NCBI RefSeq assembly: GCF_938041645.1
Contig: NZ_CALIST010000067.1
Coordinates: forward strand, 1-64,000
Direction: 5' to 3'
DNA length: 64,000 bases
Source of the DNA: an uncultured Campylobacter sp.
Lineage (GTDB): Bacteria; Campylobacterota; Campylobacteria; Campylobacterales; Campylobacteraceae
Under the pieces are notes generated by a model. That model saw nothing but the letters and a program-made list of their open reading frames with translations. It had not been told where the DNA came from and made no database searches. Below are positions 9,277-18,069 of the stretch, piece by piece (positions within the stretch are counted from its first letter, which is position 1; every line of letters begins with the position of its first letter). A program made the position numbers and the translations under genes.

Positions 9277-9933
9277 ATGGAACTCTTAAGCGGCGAAAAT
9301 TTAATCAGGCTTCTTGGCGGGCTCGGGCTCACGCTGCAAATCGCGCTCATCTCGATCGCGGTTTCGCTCGTGCTAGGCTTGGTACTTGGAATTTTAATGG
9401 CCTCCGGGCGCAGAGTCTTATACATCCCGCTTAAAATTTGCCTGGAGATCGTGCGTATCATGCCGCCCATCGTTTGGCTATTCATCGTATATTTCGGCGC
9501 GAGTAAGGCATTTGGCATCCACATCTCAAATATCGCGGCTTCGATCATCGTCTTTAGCGTCTGGGGCGTTTTTGAGATGATGGATCTGGTGCGCGGCGCC
9601 GTGCTTAGCATACCCAAGCATCAGTTCGAAAGTGCCGAAGCGCTCGCATTTAGCAGATCTCAAATTTATCTCTACGTCATCCTGCCGCTTGCGATGAGGC
9701 GCCTGGTGCCCGCAACGATAAATTTATTCAGCAGGATGATAAAAACAACCTCGATCGCCGTACTCATCGGCGTCATCGAGCTCGTGAAAGTCGGACAGCA
9801 GATCATCGAAGTGAATGTCTTCCGCGATAATTACGCGCCGCTAATCATCTACGGAGCGATATTCTTCGTATATTTTTTGATCTGCTACCCTATCTCGGCG
9901 CTTTCGAAAAAACTAGAAAATAGGTGGAGCTGA
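9277..9933 (+). CDS. polar amino-acid ABC transporter permease 2 (cysteine uptake)
   Basis: Second HisMQ-type permease (218 aa), starting 2 bp after the first and paralogous to it. The EAA loop ESAEALAFSRSQIYLYVILP is present, with four to five predicted membrane helices. It probably forms the heterodimeric pore with permease 1. Its TGA stop overlaps the ATG of the ATPase gene (TGATG), so the two are translationally coupled. Confidence 0.9.
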   Translation: MELLSGENLIRLLGGLGLTLQIALISIAVSLVLGLVLGILMASGRRVLYIPLKICLEIVRIMPPIVWLFIVYFGASKAFGIHISNIAASIIVFSVWGVFEMMDLVRGAVLSIPKHQFESAEALAFSRSQIYLYVILPLAMRRLVPATINLFSRMIKTTSIAVLIGVIELVKVGQQIIEVNVFRDNYAPLIIYGAIFFVYFLICYPISALSKKLENRWS

Positions 9934-10670
9934 TGGAAATTTTAAAAATCGACAAAGTCAATAAATTTTACGGCGAGCTGCACGCGCTAAAGGACGTCAG
10001 CCTTAGCGTCGCGCAGGGCGAAGTCGTGGTAATCCTAGGCCCTAGCGGCTGTGGAAAAAGCACCCTACTTCGCACGATAAACGGGCTAGAGCCGGTACAA
10101 AGCGGAAATTTTATAATCGAGGGAGAGCGGATCGATCAAAATTTCAAAGAGTGGCGCAGGATCAGGCAAAAGATCGGCATGGTCTTTCAAAGCTACGAGC
10201 TCTTCGACCACTTAAATGTACTACATAATATAATCCTAGGTCCCGCGAAAGTCCAAGGCGTACCGCGCGAGCAAGCTGTAGAGCTAGCCAGGCATTGGCT
10301 CAAAATCGTAGGACTAGAAAATAAAGAGCGAGCCTACCCCAAAGAGCTTAGCGGCGGGCAGAAGCAGCGCATCGCAATCGTGCGAAGCCTTGTGATGAAG
10401 CCCAAGATCATGCTTTTTGACGAGGTTACCGCGGCACTTGATCCCGAGATCGTGCGCGAGGTGCTAGACGTAATGCTAAATCTCGCCAAAGAGGGGCAGA
10501 CGATGCTAATCGTAACGCACGAGATGGGCTTTGCGCGCGCCGTAGCCGATCGCATAGTTTTTATGGATGAGGGAAGCATCGTGGAGATTAATGAGCCGGA
10601 GGCGTTCTTTACCGCTCCAAAGAGCGAGCGCGCGAAGAAATTTTTAAATATGTTCGAATTTAAAAAATAA
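9933..10670 (+). CDS. polar amino-acid ABC transporter ATP-binding protein
   Basis: GlnQ-type ATPase of 245 aa. Walker A GPSGCGKST is at residues 36-44, the Q-loop in MVFQSYELF, the signature LSGGQKQR mid-protein, Walker B IMLFDEVTAALD and the switch His in VTHEMGFA. The Val in place of the usual Pro in the D-loop (DEVTAALD) is a mild departure from DEPTSALD. The start is ATG 9933 in the TGATG overlap with GGTGGAG just before it; a GTG nine bases upstream is in frame but less likely. Confidence 0.93.
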   Translation: MEILKIDKVNKFYGELHALKDVSLSVAQGEVVVILGPSGCGKSTLLRTINGLEPVQSGNFIIEGERIDQNFKEWRRIRQKIGMVFQSYELFDHLNVLHNIILGPAKVQGVPREQAVELARHWLKIVGLENKERAYPKELSGGQKQRIAIVRSLVMKPKIMLFDEVTAALDPEIVREVLDVMLNLAKEGQTMLIVTHEMGFARAVADRIVFMDEGSIVEINEPEAFFTAPKSERAKKFLNMFEFKK

Positions 10671-10690
10671 ATTTTAATAAAGGAGAAAAG

Positions 10691-11551
10691 ATGAAAAAAA
10701 CGCTAAGCACGCTTTTTATCTTAGGTGCGTTATTTTTCGCAGGTTGCAACGACGAGGACAAAGGCTCCTCAAATTCCGCGCAAGGTTCCGCCGCGCCGCA
10801 AAGTTATATCGACGGGATTAAAAAGCGCGGCGTGGTAAGGATCGCGGTTTTCGGCGATAAGCCGCCGTTTGGTTATATCGACGAGGCGGGCAAAAACGCG
10901 GGATATGACGTGTATTTTGCAAAACGTATCGCAAAGGAGCTTTTGGGCGATGAGAGCAAGGTTCAGTTCGCGCTTGTAGAGGCCGCCAATCGCGCGGAAT
11001 TTTTGGCGTCGGATAAGGTCGATATCACGCTTGCAAATTTCACCGTCACGCCGGAGCGTAAAGAGGTCGTAGATTTCGCGCTGCCGTATATGAAGGTAGC
11101 CCTCGGCGTCGCGAGCAAGGACGGCGATATCACCGACGTTTCGCAGCTTAAGGACAAAACGCTTTTAATCAACAAAGGCACGACCGCAGATCTGTATTTT
11201 ACGAAAAACCACCCCGAGATCAAGCTTTTAAAATTTGACCAAAATACCGAGACTTTCGGTGCGATGCTGGACGGCAGAGGCGATGCGATCGCGCATGATA
11301 ATACGCTTTTGTTTGCGTGGACGAAGTCAAACCCTGGCTTTAAGGTAGGTATCCGCTCGCTCGGCGATCAGGACGTCATCGCGCCCGCGGTCAAAAAGGG
11401 CAACGACGAGCTTCGCAAATGGCTTGACGATTTAATCGTAAAGCTCGCGGGCGAGAAATTTTTCCACGCCGACTACGATGCGACGCTAGCGCCGGTATAC
11501 GGCGACGACATCAAGGCTGACGACGTCGTAATCGAGGGCGGGAAGTTATAA
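10691..11551 (+). CDS. cjaA: CjaA-type cysteine-binding lipoprotein (surface/periplasmic receptor)
   Basis: Solute-binding protein family 3 (SBP_bac_3). The signal peptide ends in the lipobox FFAGC, so it is a lipoprotein. The mature part closely follows the C. jejuni cysteine receptor CjaA, including KPPFGYIDEAGKNAGYDVYF, VEAANRAEFL, TPERKEVVDFALPYMKVALG, LLINKGTTADLYF and the conserved tail KADDVVIEGGKL. Ligand identity (cysteine) is by homology to the structurally characterised CjaA. It lies directly behind its probable permeases and ATPase with AAAGGAG as ribosome site, so the whole importer is encoded together. Confidence 0.93.
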   Translation: MKKTLSTLFILGALFFAGCNDEDKGSSNSAQGSAAPQSYIDGIKKRGVVRIAVFGDKPPFGYIDEAGKNAGYDVYFAKRIAKELLGDESKVQFALVEAANRAEFLASDKVDITLANFTVTPERKEVVDFALPYMKVALGVASKDGDITDVSQLKDKTLLINKGTTADLYFTKNHPEIKLLKFDQNTETFGAMLDGRGDAIAHDNTLLFAWTKSNPGFKVGIRSLGDQDVIAPAVKKGNDELRKWLDDLIVKLAGEKFFHADYDATLAPVYGDDIKADDVVIEGGKL

Positions 11552-11606
11552 ATTTAGTCCAAGCTTAAAGTGCATTTTGAGCTAAATTTCATTCCAGAGG
11601 ATCAAA

Positions 11607-12548
11607 ATGAGTATCACGTTTTTCGTCAAAAACAAAAAGAAGCCTTCGGGAGACGAAGCGCCCGTGATGAGCGTAGAGGAGGCACTACGGCTGGTGCCGA
11701 ATTTATCGCAGTTTAACGCGGATGAAGACGACGAGGAATTTGACGCTGAGGGTTTTTACAGCACGAAGCTAAGCGAGCTTAGCTGCTTGACTGCAGGTGC
11801 GGACGGACTTAGCGGGCGCGGTCTTGAGGTATGCTACGATGATGGCGCGTATAATGTCTGTATCGGCACGCCTAGCACCCGTTCAGACTGGCGGATCGCG
11901 CTAGAATACCTCAAAAATTTGGCCCTAAAAATGGACGGCGAAATCGTGAGCGAGGACGGTGAGAAATTTAGCGCGCAAAATATCGAGGGCTTTGACTATG
12001 AGCCCGATATACGCGCTGGACTTGCAAATATAAAACGAAATTTGGAAGAGAAAGCGGTAATGTGCACGATTTACGGCGTGCGAAACGAAGTTTCATTTGA
12101 TCAAAAAATTATCGCGCGCATTATGGACGCGCCGGATCCCGCAGACGAATTTAGCAAATTCGTAACCAATATCCAAAACCTAAATGCATATTTTTCAGAT
12201 CAGATGTTTTCCGGCATAAACGAGGATAGTGAGATCATAGGGCGATATATCCTTCCGCAAGATATTGCTGCCGTACTACCTTTTGAGCCTAGAGTGGATT
12301 ACAATAATTTACAAATTCTGGGCGGGAGGGAAGTTTCGCGGTGGAGCGTCGCCATTTTTGGAGGCGATGAGGATCATTGTGAAAAGCACGATATTCTTGC
12401 GACGCTGAAATATGAAAATTTCATCCAAAATTTGCCGAAAGAAAAATACGAATTTATCGACGCGAAAAACATAATCGTAAGCGCATTTAGCAAAGCGGAA
12501 TTTGACGCTCTCATCGCAAAATGCGGCAAAGAGGGACTGGCGGACTAA
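11607..12548 (+). CDS. DUF4299-like protein
   Basis: Cytoplasmic acidic protein of 313 aa. The opening MSITFFVKNKKKPSGDEAPV, followed by a short motif-rich region and then a repeated mixed alpha/beta body, resembles DUF4299 proteins, best known from Firmicutes. No catalytic motif is visible, and function is unknown for the family. ATG 11607 has GAGG 9 bases upstream. It follows cjaA by 55 bp on the same strand and could be read through from that operon. The family call is from memory of the N-terminal pattern and is tentative. Confidence 0.6.
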   Translation: MSITFFVKNKKKPSGDEAPVMSVEEALRLVPNLSQFNADEDDEEFDAEGFYSTKLSELSCLTAGADGLSGRGLEVCYDDGAYNVCIGTPSTRSDWRIALEYLKNLALKMDGEIVSEDGEKFSAQNIEGFDYEPDIRAGLANIKRNLEEKAVMCTIYGVRNEVSFDQKIIARIMDAPDPADEFSKFVTNIQNLNAYFSDQMFSGINEDSEIIGRYILPQDIAAVLPFEPRVDYNNLQILGGREVSRWSVAIFGGDEDHCEKHDILATLKYENFIQNLPKEKYEFIDAKNIIVSAFSKAEFDALIAKCGKEGLAD

Positions 12549-13059
12549 GCGGTTTATCTTGCCGCGGAATTTTACCGCCATGCTGTAATGAGACAGAGAG
12601 TAAATTTAGCCTAGCCGAAATGCAGCCTAGCGCAGATCGTCTCGGCAAAATTTAAGTCGCGCACGGCGGCATAAATTTCAAGCGATAGTAGAATTCTAAT
12701 GCAAACTGCTCGTGCGATAAAAATTTATGTCGCATGAGCGATGATAAATCGCAAGCACTCGCTCGTTAAACGGAGCGGGAATTTATAAAATTTATCGGCT
12801 CAAAGTAGCTTGCAAAGTCTTATACGAACGCTGCTGCGCGCGCTCCATCTTTCGATTGGCTCGCGCGAAGGAGCGATCACATGTCCGCCTAAACGCACGA
12901 TCCGCGCAATGCATTCATTTCCACGCTCAGCTACACGGCACATCTGTGTCGCTGCCACCAAGGCCTACGATCCCGCGCGCTTTGTCCTGTCTATCTGCAC
13001 CGTCGCGGCTGTATGTAGCCCGCCGCCTCTGAATATTTTACTCCGCGCTGCCGCCCACT
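12549..13059. other. intergenic region, no gene seen
   Basis: 511 bp between two convergent genes. Patches of GC-rich (CGCGCG) sequence alternate with AAATTT words. A plus-strand frame from 12810 reads into the antisense of the next gene and has an implausible composition (Arg/Ser/His-rich), so I do not call it. Confidence 0.5.
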
Positions 13060-14445
13060 TCATTCGCTCCAAATTTTGCGGTTCAAATTTAGCTCGCTCA
13101 CGATATCAACAAGCGCGCCGATCTCATCTACGTAAAGCTCTATCGTGGCGTCCTGCTTTAGCGAGCAGTCGATTCTAGGCTCGAAATTATCGCGCCAAGT
13201 CTCGATCGCCACGTAAATTTTATCCTCCCTTAGCACCGCGTTTATCTGCGAGCCTAGTCTTAGATAGATCTCCGTCAGTCGCTGCATCAAAAGCGGCGTC
13301 AAAGCGTATCTAGCGCCTACCTGATCGGTCGTATAGACGTCGAAAAACTCCTCAAATTTCACGTCGTCCATATTCGCTCGCTGTCCGTATTTGCGCAGAT
13401 TTCGCGAGTTTTTGTGACACACCCGCACCTCGCAGTTAAGCCTTTTGTGAAAGTCCGCGACGAAAAGCACTCCGTGAAATTTTACGTCGGTGCGAGTGCC
13501 GTTTTTGGTGCGCACCTTTTCGGCAGCGTAAAAGTCGCTAAAGCTAACGCGCACGCCCTGCACCTCCCCGCTCATCATATCCTCGCTCGATTGTTCGTTT
13601 ATGTAGCAGTCGTAAATTTCAAAAAACTCATCCGTCCCCAGCCCACCGCTTTCATCGTAGCTAAGCCCGAAGCTTTTTGCGATGCTCGCGACGATCCTGC
13701 TTTTGAAATTTGATCTGAAATTCCGTCTTTTGCTCGCCGTCAAAAGAGCGCTCACGACGCCATAAACGGAGATGCCGAAAAATACGCCGGGCGCCACTTC
13801 GTTCCAAAAGCGCGCCACCAGTGCGCCCACACTGGTCCCTACGACAGCGGCGATTAGATTAGCCTTTTTCACCGCTTTTTGCAGCGCCGCGCGCTCATCC
13901 TCCAGGCTCTGCAGATCGGCTAGAAAGTTAAATTTCGATCCAGTTACGCCGTCTTTTTCGCTCCCGCCCTCACCTTCGGCGGCTTTAGGCTCGAACCTCC
14001 CGTAAGTAGCGCTCGCGCGGCTATCATTGCTTTCGAAGCTACCGCCCTCGCCCGCTTCGGCTTTTAATACCCGCCCCTCTTTCGCATCGGCGCCTAAAAT
14101 TTGCCCATCTTGAGCCGCGCCCTGCCCTAATACGTCCGTATCTTGCGCCGTATCAAAGCCGCTAAATTTATCAAAATTTGCGCGCTGCGTGCCGCCGTTT
14201 TTGCCAAAGTTTAAGCCGCAAAATAGGCGGTAGAGCAGCCCGTTTAAGAGGGGAAAGATGATGAAAAACGCGACTATGAGCCAGTTTGTATCAAATGAGA
14301 CAGGCTCTGCTCTGGTATTCAAAAACACATAGAGCCCGACTAGTAGTAGGGTTATCAAAAATGAGACGAGCTTGCTAATGCGCGCGAGCTTTTCGCGCCG
14401 TTTTTCAAGTAGATAAAGCTTCTCCAGATCGCCGTTTCTATCCAT
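13060..14445 (-). CDS. DUF3137 membrane protein with internal low-complexity insert
   Basis: Two N-terminal membrane helices (about residues 22-70), a second hydrophobic pair near 195-235, then the DUF3137 domain to the C-terminus. The typical run is F-G-V-L-F-VADF, the VYTTDQVGARYALTPLLMQR segment and the ending LNLNRKIWSE. The segment from about residue 77 to 165 is Gly/Ala/Glu-rich and looks like an insertion between the helix pairs. The start ATG 14445 has AAAGG 7 bases upstream; an in-frame ATG at 14466 has no such site. The family is of unknown function and is often found with LemA, which is not present here. Confidence 0.8.
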   Translation of the reverse strand: MDRNGDLEKLYLLEKRREKLARISKLVSFLITLLLVGLYVFLNTRAEPVSFDTNWLIVAFFIIFPLLNGLLYRLFCGLNFGKNGGTQRANFDKFSGFDTAQDTDVLGQGAAQDGQILGADAKEGRVLKAEAGEGGSFESNDSRASATYGRFEPKAAEGEGGSEKDGVTGSKFNFLADLQSLEDERAALQKAVKKANLIAAVVGTSVGALVARFWNEVAPGVFFGISVYGVVSALLTASKRRNFRSNFKSRIVASIAKSFGLSYDESGGLGTDEFFEIYDCYINEQSSEDMMSGEVQGVRVSFSDFYAAEKVRTKNGTRTDVKFHGVLFVADFHKRLNCEVRVCHKNSRNLRKYGQRANMDDVKFEEFFDVYTTDQVGARYALTPLLMQRLTEIYLRLGSQINAVLREDKIYVAIETWRDNFEPRIDCSLKQDATIELYVDEIGALVDIVSELNLNRKIWSE

Positions 14446-14641
14446 AATCCGCCTTTTGTAGCGCATTTAGCGCCGGTTTATTTGCCGCGCGCCAAATTTA
14501 AACGCTCGCGCGCCGCCGCCTGATCGCCGCTAAATTTAGCGCAAAACTCGCGCCCTGTCGCAAAATTTTAAAATTTTATCCGCCGCTTTAAATTTAGTCG
14601 CTGTAAATTTTAAATTTCGCCTTTGCCGTGCCGCAGCTTGC

Positions 14642-15835
14642 TTAGTGCAGGCAGATCTTTAGTGCCTCTTTCAGCCGCCCTAGCCCGTCTTTTAGCAGCG
14701 CCCTGGATGTCGCGATATTTAGGCGCAAAAATTTCTCGCCGCCCTTGCCGTATTGCGCGCCGCAGGAGAGATACAGCCCCGTTTTTTCGCGGATGAAGCG
14801 CGCAAGCTCCGCGCTATCCTGCGTGTAAGCGCCCGCATCAAGCCACATCAGATAGGTCGCATCTTGCGGCACGACATATATTTGCGGAAGCTCACGCGCG
14901 ATAAATTCCGCCGCGAATTTGCGATTTTCGCTGAGGTATTCGCGCAGCGCGTCCAGCCACGGTGCACCCTTCGTAAATGCAGCGATCGCTCCTTGGACGC
15001 CGAAAAAATTCGGCTCGGCGATGTCGTCGGAATTTAGCGCCTTTGAAATTTTATGACGCAAGCGTTTATCCGCGGCAAAGACCGCCGCGCTTTGCAGCCC
15101 CGCGATGTTAAAAGCCTTGGTTGGCGCGATTATGCTAGCCGAGATCCTCTCGCAAGTCTTACTTGCCGCAGCAAATGGCGTGTAACGCACGCCCGGCTCG
15201 GTCAGATCGCAATGCACCTCGTCGCTAAGCACCGTCACGCCGTGCTTCTCGCACAGCTCGCCGATGCGGGCAAGGTCATCCCTGCTAAAGGTGCGGCCGA
15301 CCGGATTGTGCGGATTGCAAAGGATAAAAAGCGTCGTCTGCGGATCGGCGAGCTTGGCCTGTAGATCCTCCCAATCGATGCTATAATCGCCGTTAGCGTA
15401 GGCAAGCTCATTCTCCACAGGCACGCGGGCGGCGTTTTTGATGCAGTAGTAGAAGCAGTTATAAACGGGGCTCATCAGCAGCACGTTTTCGGCGGGCGAG
15501 GTGAGCTTGCGGATGATCGAATCGATCGCAGGCAGCGTGCCGCCGGCATAGATCAGCCACTCCTTTTGGATTTCATAATCGTGTCGCGCAAGCCACCAGC
15601 CTTGATACGCGCTGCGCCACTCATCATCGACAAGCGAATAGCCTAAAACCCGCTCGTTTAGCCGCTTTTGCAGAGCCTCTATGATCTCGGGCGCGACGGC
15701 AAAGTCCATATCCGCGACCCACATCGGAAGCTCATTCTCGCCTACGTCCCATTTAAGCGACTTCGTGCCGCGGCGATTCGGCAGGGTGTCGAAGTCGTAT
15801 TTCTCCTTGCCACTTATAAAATCAAAAAGTCCCAT
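14642..15835 (-). CDS. patB: MalY/PatB-type PLP-dependent cystathionine beta-lyase / aminotransferase
   Basis: Fold-type I aminotransferase-like enzyme (397 aa). MWVADMDF (39-45) and GYSLVDDEW are characteristic of the MalY/PatB subgroup. NPHNPVG (174-180), SDEVHCD with Asp205 and the Schiff-base Lys240 in APTKAFNIAG are intact, with the carboxylate-binding Arg in FLRLNIAT near the end. The likely reaction is C-S beta-elimination of cystathionine or cysteine to pyruvate, ammonia and a thiol or H2S. It starts 1 bp after the DUF3737 gene and is therefore in the same operon. A C-S lyase would connect with the nearby cysteine importer (inference). Confidence 0.87.
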   Translation of the reverse strand: MGLFDFISGKEKYDFDTLPNRRGTKSLKWDVGENELPMWVADMDFAVAPEIIEALQKRLNERVLGYSLVDDEWRSAYQGWWLARHDYEIQKEWLIYAGGTLPAIDSIIRKLTSPAENVLLMSPVYNCFYYCIKNAARVPVENELAYANGDYSIDWEDLQAKLADPQTTLFILCNPHNPVGRTFSRDDLARIGELCEKHGVTVLSDEVHCDLTEPGVRYTPFAAASKTCERISASIIAPTKAFNIAGLQSAAVFAADKRLRHKISKALNSDDIAEPNFFGVQGAIAAFTKGAPWLDALREYLSENRKFAAEFIARELPQIYVVPQDATYLMWLDAGAYTQDSAELARFIREKTGLYLSCGAQYGKGGEKFLRLNIATSRALLKDGLGRLKEALKICLH

Positions 15836-15836
15836 C

Positions 15837-16679
15837 TTACGCCCTTAATTCAGTAATGATTTCAGTTTTAGACGCGTCCGTTGCGCCGTCTAGGATCAGC
15901 TCGCCGATGCTTGCCGCGCGGATTAGCCCGCTGCTCGGATTTTTGACGCTATCGATCGCGCCTTTTACCTCGGCATGCACGTCGCTGTATTCAAACGCTA
16001 GCGTCGTATTTACGAGCTCACAGTCTTGCAAGCGTAAATTTTGCATATAGCAAAAGCCCTGCAGGCTCTCGATCTTGCAGTTTCGCAGCGTTACGTTTTT
16101 GGAATTCCACCCGAAATATTCGCCCGCGATGAAGCAGTCCTCGATGAGGATATTTTCGCAGTTCCAAAACGCGTCCTTGGAGAGGAGTTTGGAATTTTTA
16201 ATCGTTACGTTTTTGCAACCGTCAAAGCAGTAATCCCCAAAAAGCGATAGATTTTCGATGTTTAAGCTTTCGCAATCAAGCCCGAAATACGCGCCCTTTG
16301 CGGTGACGTTTTTTAGCGTGACGTCGCTGCAGTGCCACAAGGTCTCCTGCGCGTCGTGGAATTCTACGTTTTGCAGCGCGGCGTCTTTTACGCGGCGAAA
16401 CCCTTTAGGCGCGCCGTAAAGGCAGTCTTTTAGCACCACGCCGCGGCTATACCAGATCCCTGCGCGCGCGATCTCGTCAAAGAAGCAGTCCTGCACGCGG
16501 ATATTTCCGGCGTACCAAAACGGATATTTCCACTCAAATTTACAGTTTTGCGCGATGATATTTGCGCTGTGTTTTAGCGGCGACTCGCCCTCGCCGAAGA
16601 CGGAATTTTCGATCCGCAGATCCTTTGCGCCGAACAGCGCGCGCTCGCCGCTAAAGTGCTTTTGCCTCAATGTCTGCAT
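15837..16679 (-). CDS. DUF3737 right-handed beta-helix protein
   Basis: 280 aa built of about ten imperfect repeats of roughly 20 residues, each with a pattern like N-V-T-L-K-N-C-K/hydrophobic, as in pentapeptide or pectate-lyase-type beta-solenoids. The opening ERALFGAKDLRIENSVFG and ESPLKHS, then FEWKYPFWYAGNIRVQDCFF and ARAGIWYS, match DUF3737. There is no signal peptide, so it should be cytoplasmic. Cysteines recur at the same repeat position (Asn/Asp-Cys). The downstream partner is a MalY-type lyase, 1 bp away. Function is unknown. Confidence 0.85.
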   Translation of the reverse strand: MQTLRQKHFSGERALFGAKDLRIENSVFGEGESPLKHSANIIAQNCKFEWKYPFWYAGNIRVQDCFFDEIARAGIWYSRGVVLKDCLYGAPKGFRRVKDAALQNVEFHDAQETLWHCSDVTLKNVTAKGAYFGLDCESLNIENLSLFGDYCFDGCKNVTIKNSKLLSKDAFWNCENILIEDCFIAGEYFGWNSKNVTLRNCKIESLQGFCYMQNLRLQDCELVNTTLAFEYSDVHAEVKGAIDSVKNPSSGLIRAASIGELILDGATDASKTEIITELRA

Positions 16680-17110
16680 GGCTTTCCTTAGATTTTAAAA
16701 TTTGCTTCGGATTATACAAGGAATTTCAAAATTCCGCATAGATTAGGCGTATGAAACGCAAGCGAATTTTAAAAATTTTAAAATTTAAAGGCGGCGAAGG
16801 ACTAAATTTGACGCGCCTCGGTAGTGGTTACGAAACATATGCGGCGAATGCACGGCAAATCGCCGCACGTTTATAAAGGCGTTTTTGTAAACGCCCTAAT
16901 GAAGCGCGCCTAGATCACTACGGCTATTCGCGTATTCGTTTAGGCACCCGTATCTGCCCACGACGCGTGTCGCTCGAAAGATACATAAAAATTTATCGCA
17001 AGCGGCGCCTTATAAAATTTGTAAAATTTTCTACAATCAACGTGCAAGTTTCCCTAAAGCGTCGTGTCTGAAAAAGCGCAAATTTTACCCCGCACACAAA
17101 CTGGGCGCGT
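16680..17110. other. intergenic region with two hairpins
   Basis: Perfect 7-bp inverted repeats occur at 16841-16866 (GCGGCGA/TCGCCGC, 12-nt spacer) and 16878-16895 (GGCGTTT/AAACGCC, 4-nt loop). Read on the minus strand, the second is followed by TTTAT and could end transcripts from the gene at 17111-17590. No coding potential is seen. Confidence 0.45.
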
Positions 17111-17590
17111 CTAATGCTCGTGGTGATGCAAGTGGATGTCTTCGCCGCGGTCTCGATCTGTAGCGCGTTTTCGCAGATCAAAATACACAAAAAGCCCGCT
17201 AGGCTCGCCATCCTCGTAAATTTCAAGCTTGTAGCGCATTACGGCGTGCGTGCATACTGCAACGTCAAGCGTCGCTTCATAGCCGTCTGCGCTGCGCTTT
17301 AGCGGGAATTCCGCATTGCCCATATTCATACTCACGCCCGAAATTTTAACGCTCGGATTTTTCAGCTCACGCGAAATTCCGCTTATTTTTAGCTCATTTG
17401 CTCCCGCTTCGATCGGATGGCGCGCTACGCTAAAGAGCGCCTTCTGCCCGCCCGCGTTAGTCTCGCAGTCCTGTGCGGCTAGATTGCAACCCAGACGCGT
17501 CCTTATATCCTTAAATAATGCATCGCTCTCATCCGCGCCAAATCCTAAAGTAGCGGCGAGAATCAAGCTAAAACGTAGAGCCTTTATCAT
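17111..17590 (-). CDS. periplasmic FixH/YtkA-like protein with His-rich tail
   Basis: 159 aa with a Sec signal peptide of about 18 residues. An Ig-like central part has the pattern of FixH/YtkA-like domains: NPSVKISGVSMNMGNAEFPL, then DGYEATLDVAVCTHAVMRYK. Three cysteines are present (CNLAAQDC plus one in VCTHA), and the C-terminus is HLHHHEH. The His-rich tail and Met-X-Met segment suggest binding of Cu, Ni or Zn, which is inference. ATG 17590 is behind AAAGGATC. No metal transporter is adjacent, so the partner is unknown. Confidence 0.6.
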   Translation of the reverse strand: MIKALRFSLILAATLGFGADESDALFKDIRTRLGCNLAAQDCETNAGGQKALFSVARHPIEAGANELKISGISRELKNPSVKISGVSMNMGNAEFPLKRSADGYEATLDVAVCTHAVMRYKLEIYEDGEPSGLFVYFDLRKRATDRDRGEDIHLHHHEH

Positions 17591-17706
17591 TATGATCCTT
17601 TGTAAATGAAATTTGTGCGCAATTTTAGCAGAAAATTCCGCGCCTATTAAAAATATTTATTAAAATTTTAGCTAAAATAACGATATCTTTTACGAAAGGA
17701 TGAAAA

Positions 17707-18069
17707 ATGGCTGAGTTTTTAATCAAAGACGCCAAGGACGGCTGCAAATTCGATCTACTCTATGACGGACACGTGCTATGTACTTCGGAGGTTTACACGA
17801 GCAAGGCCGCTTGCAAAAACGGCATCGAAAGCGTCGCAAAAAACGCCGCACTAAATAAGATCGAGGATCAAATCGCGGGCGGCGAAAAGCTAAACAATCC
17901 GAAATTTGAGCTTTACACCGATAAAGCAGACAAGGTTCGCTTCCGCCTAACGGCCAGCAACGGACAGATCATCGCCGTCAGCAAGGATTTTGAGGCCAAG
18001 GCGGACGCCCTAAAAGTAATAGAACTTATTGTAAAACAGGCCCCGAAAGCCAAGATCAAGGAGGCGTAA
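17707..18069 (+). CDS. YegP-like protein with tandem DUF1508 domains
   Basis: 120 aa made of two copies of the DUF1508 fold: residues about 2-50 (KFDLLYDGHVLCTSEVYTSK, then CKNGIESV) and 63-112 (KFELYTDKADKVRFRLTA, then NGQIIAVSKDF). This is the YegP arrangement. Function is unknown. AAAGGATG lies before the ATG. Its TAA abuts the ATG of the next gene, so both are surely co-translated. Confidence 0.85.
   Translation: MAEFLIKDAKDGCKFDLLYDGHVLCTSEVYTSKAACKNGIESVAKNAALNKIEDQIAGGEKLNNPKFELYTDKADKVRFRLTASNGQIIAVSKDFEAKADALKVIELIVKQAPKAKIKEA

Noticed and set aside
12810..13178. 122-aa plus-strand frame
   Set aside because: Arg/Ser/His-rich composition and overlap with the antisense of the DUF3137 gene.
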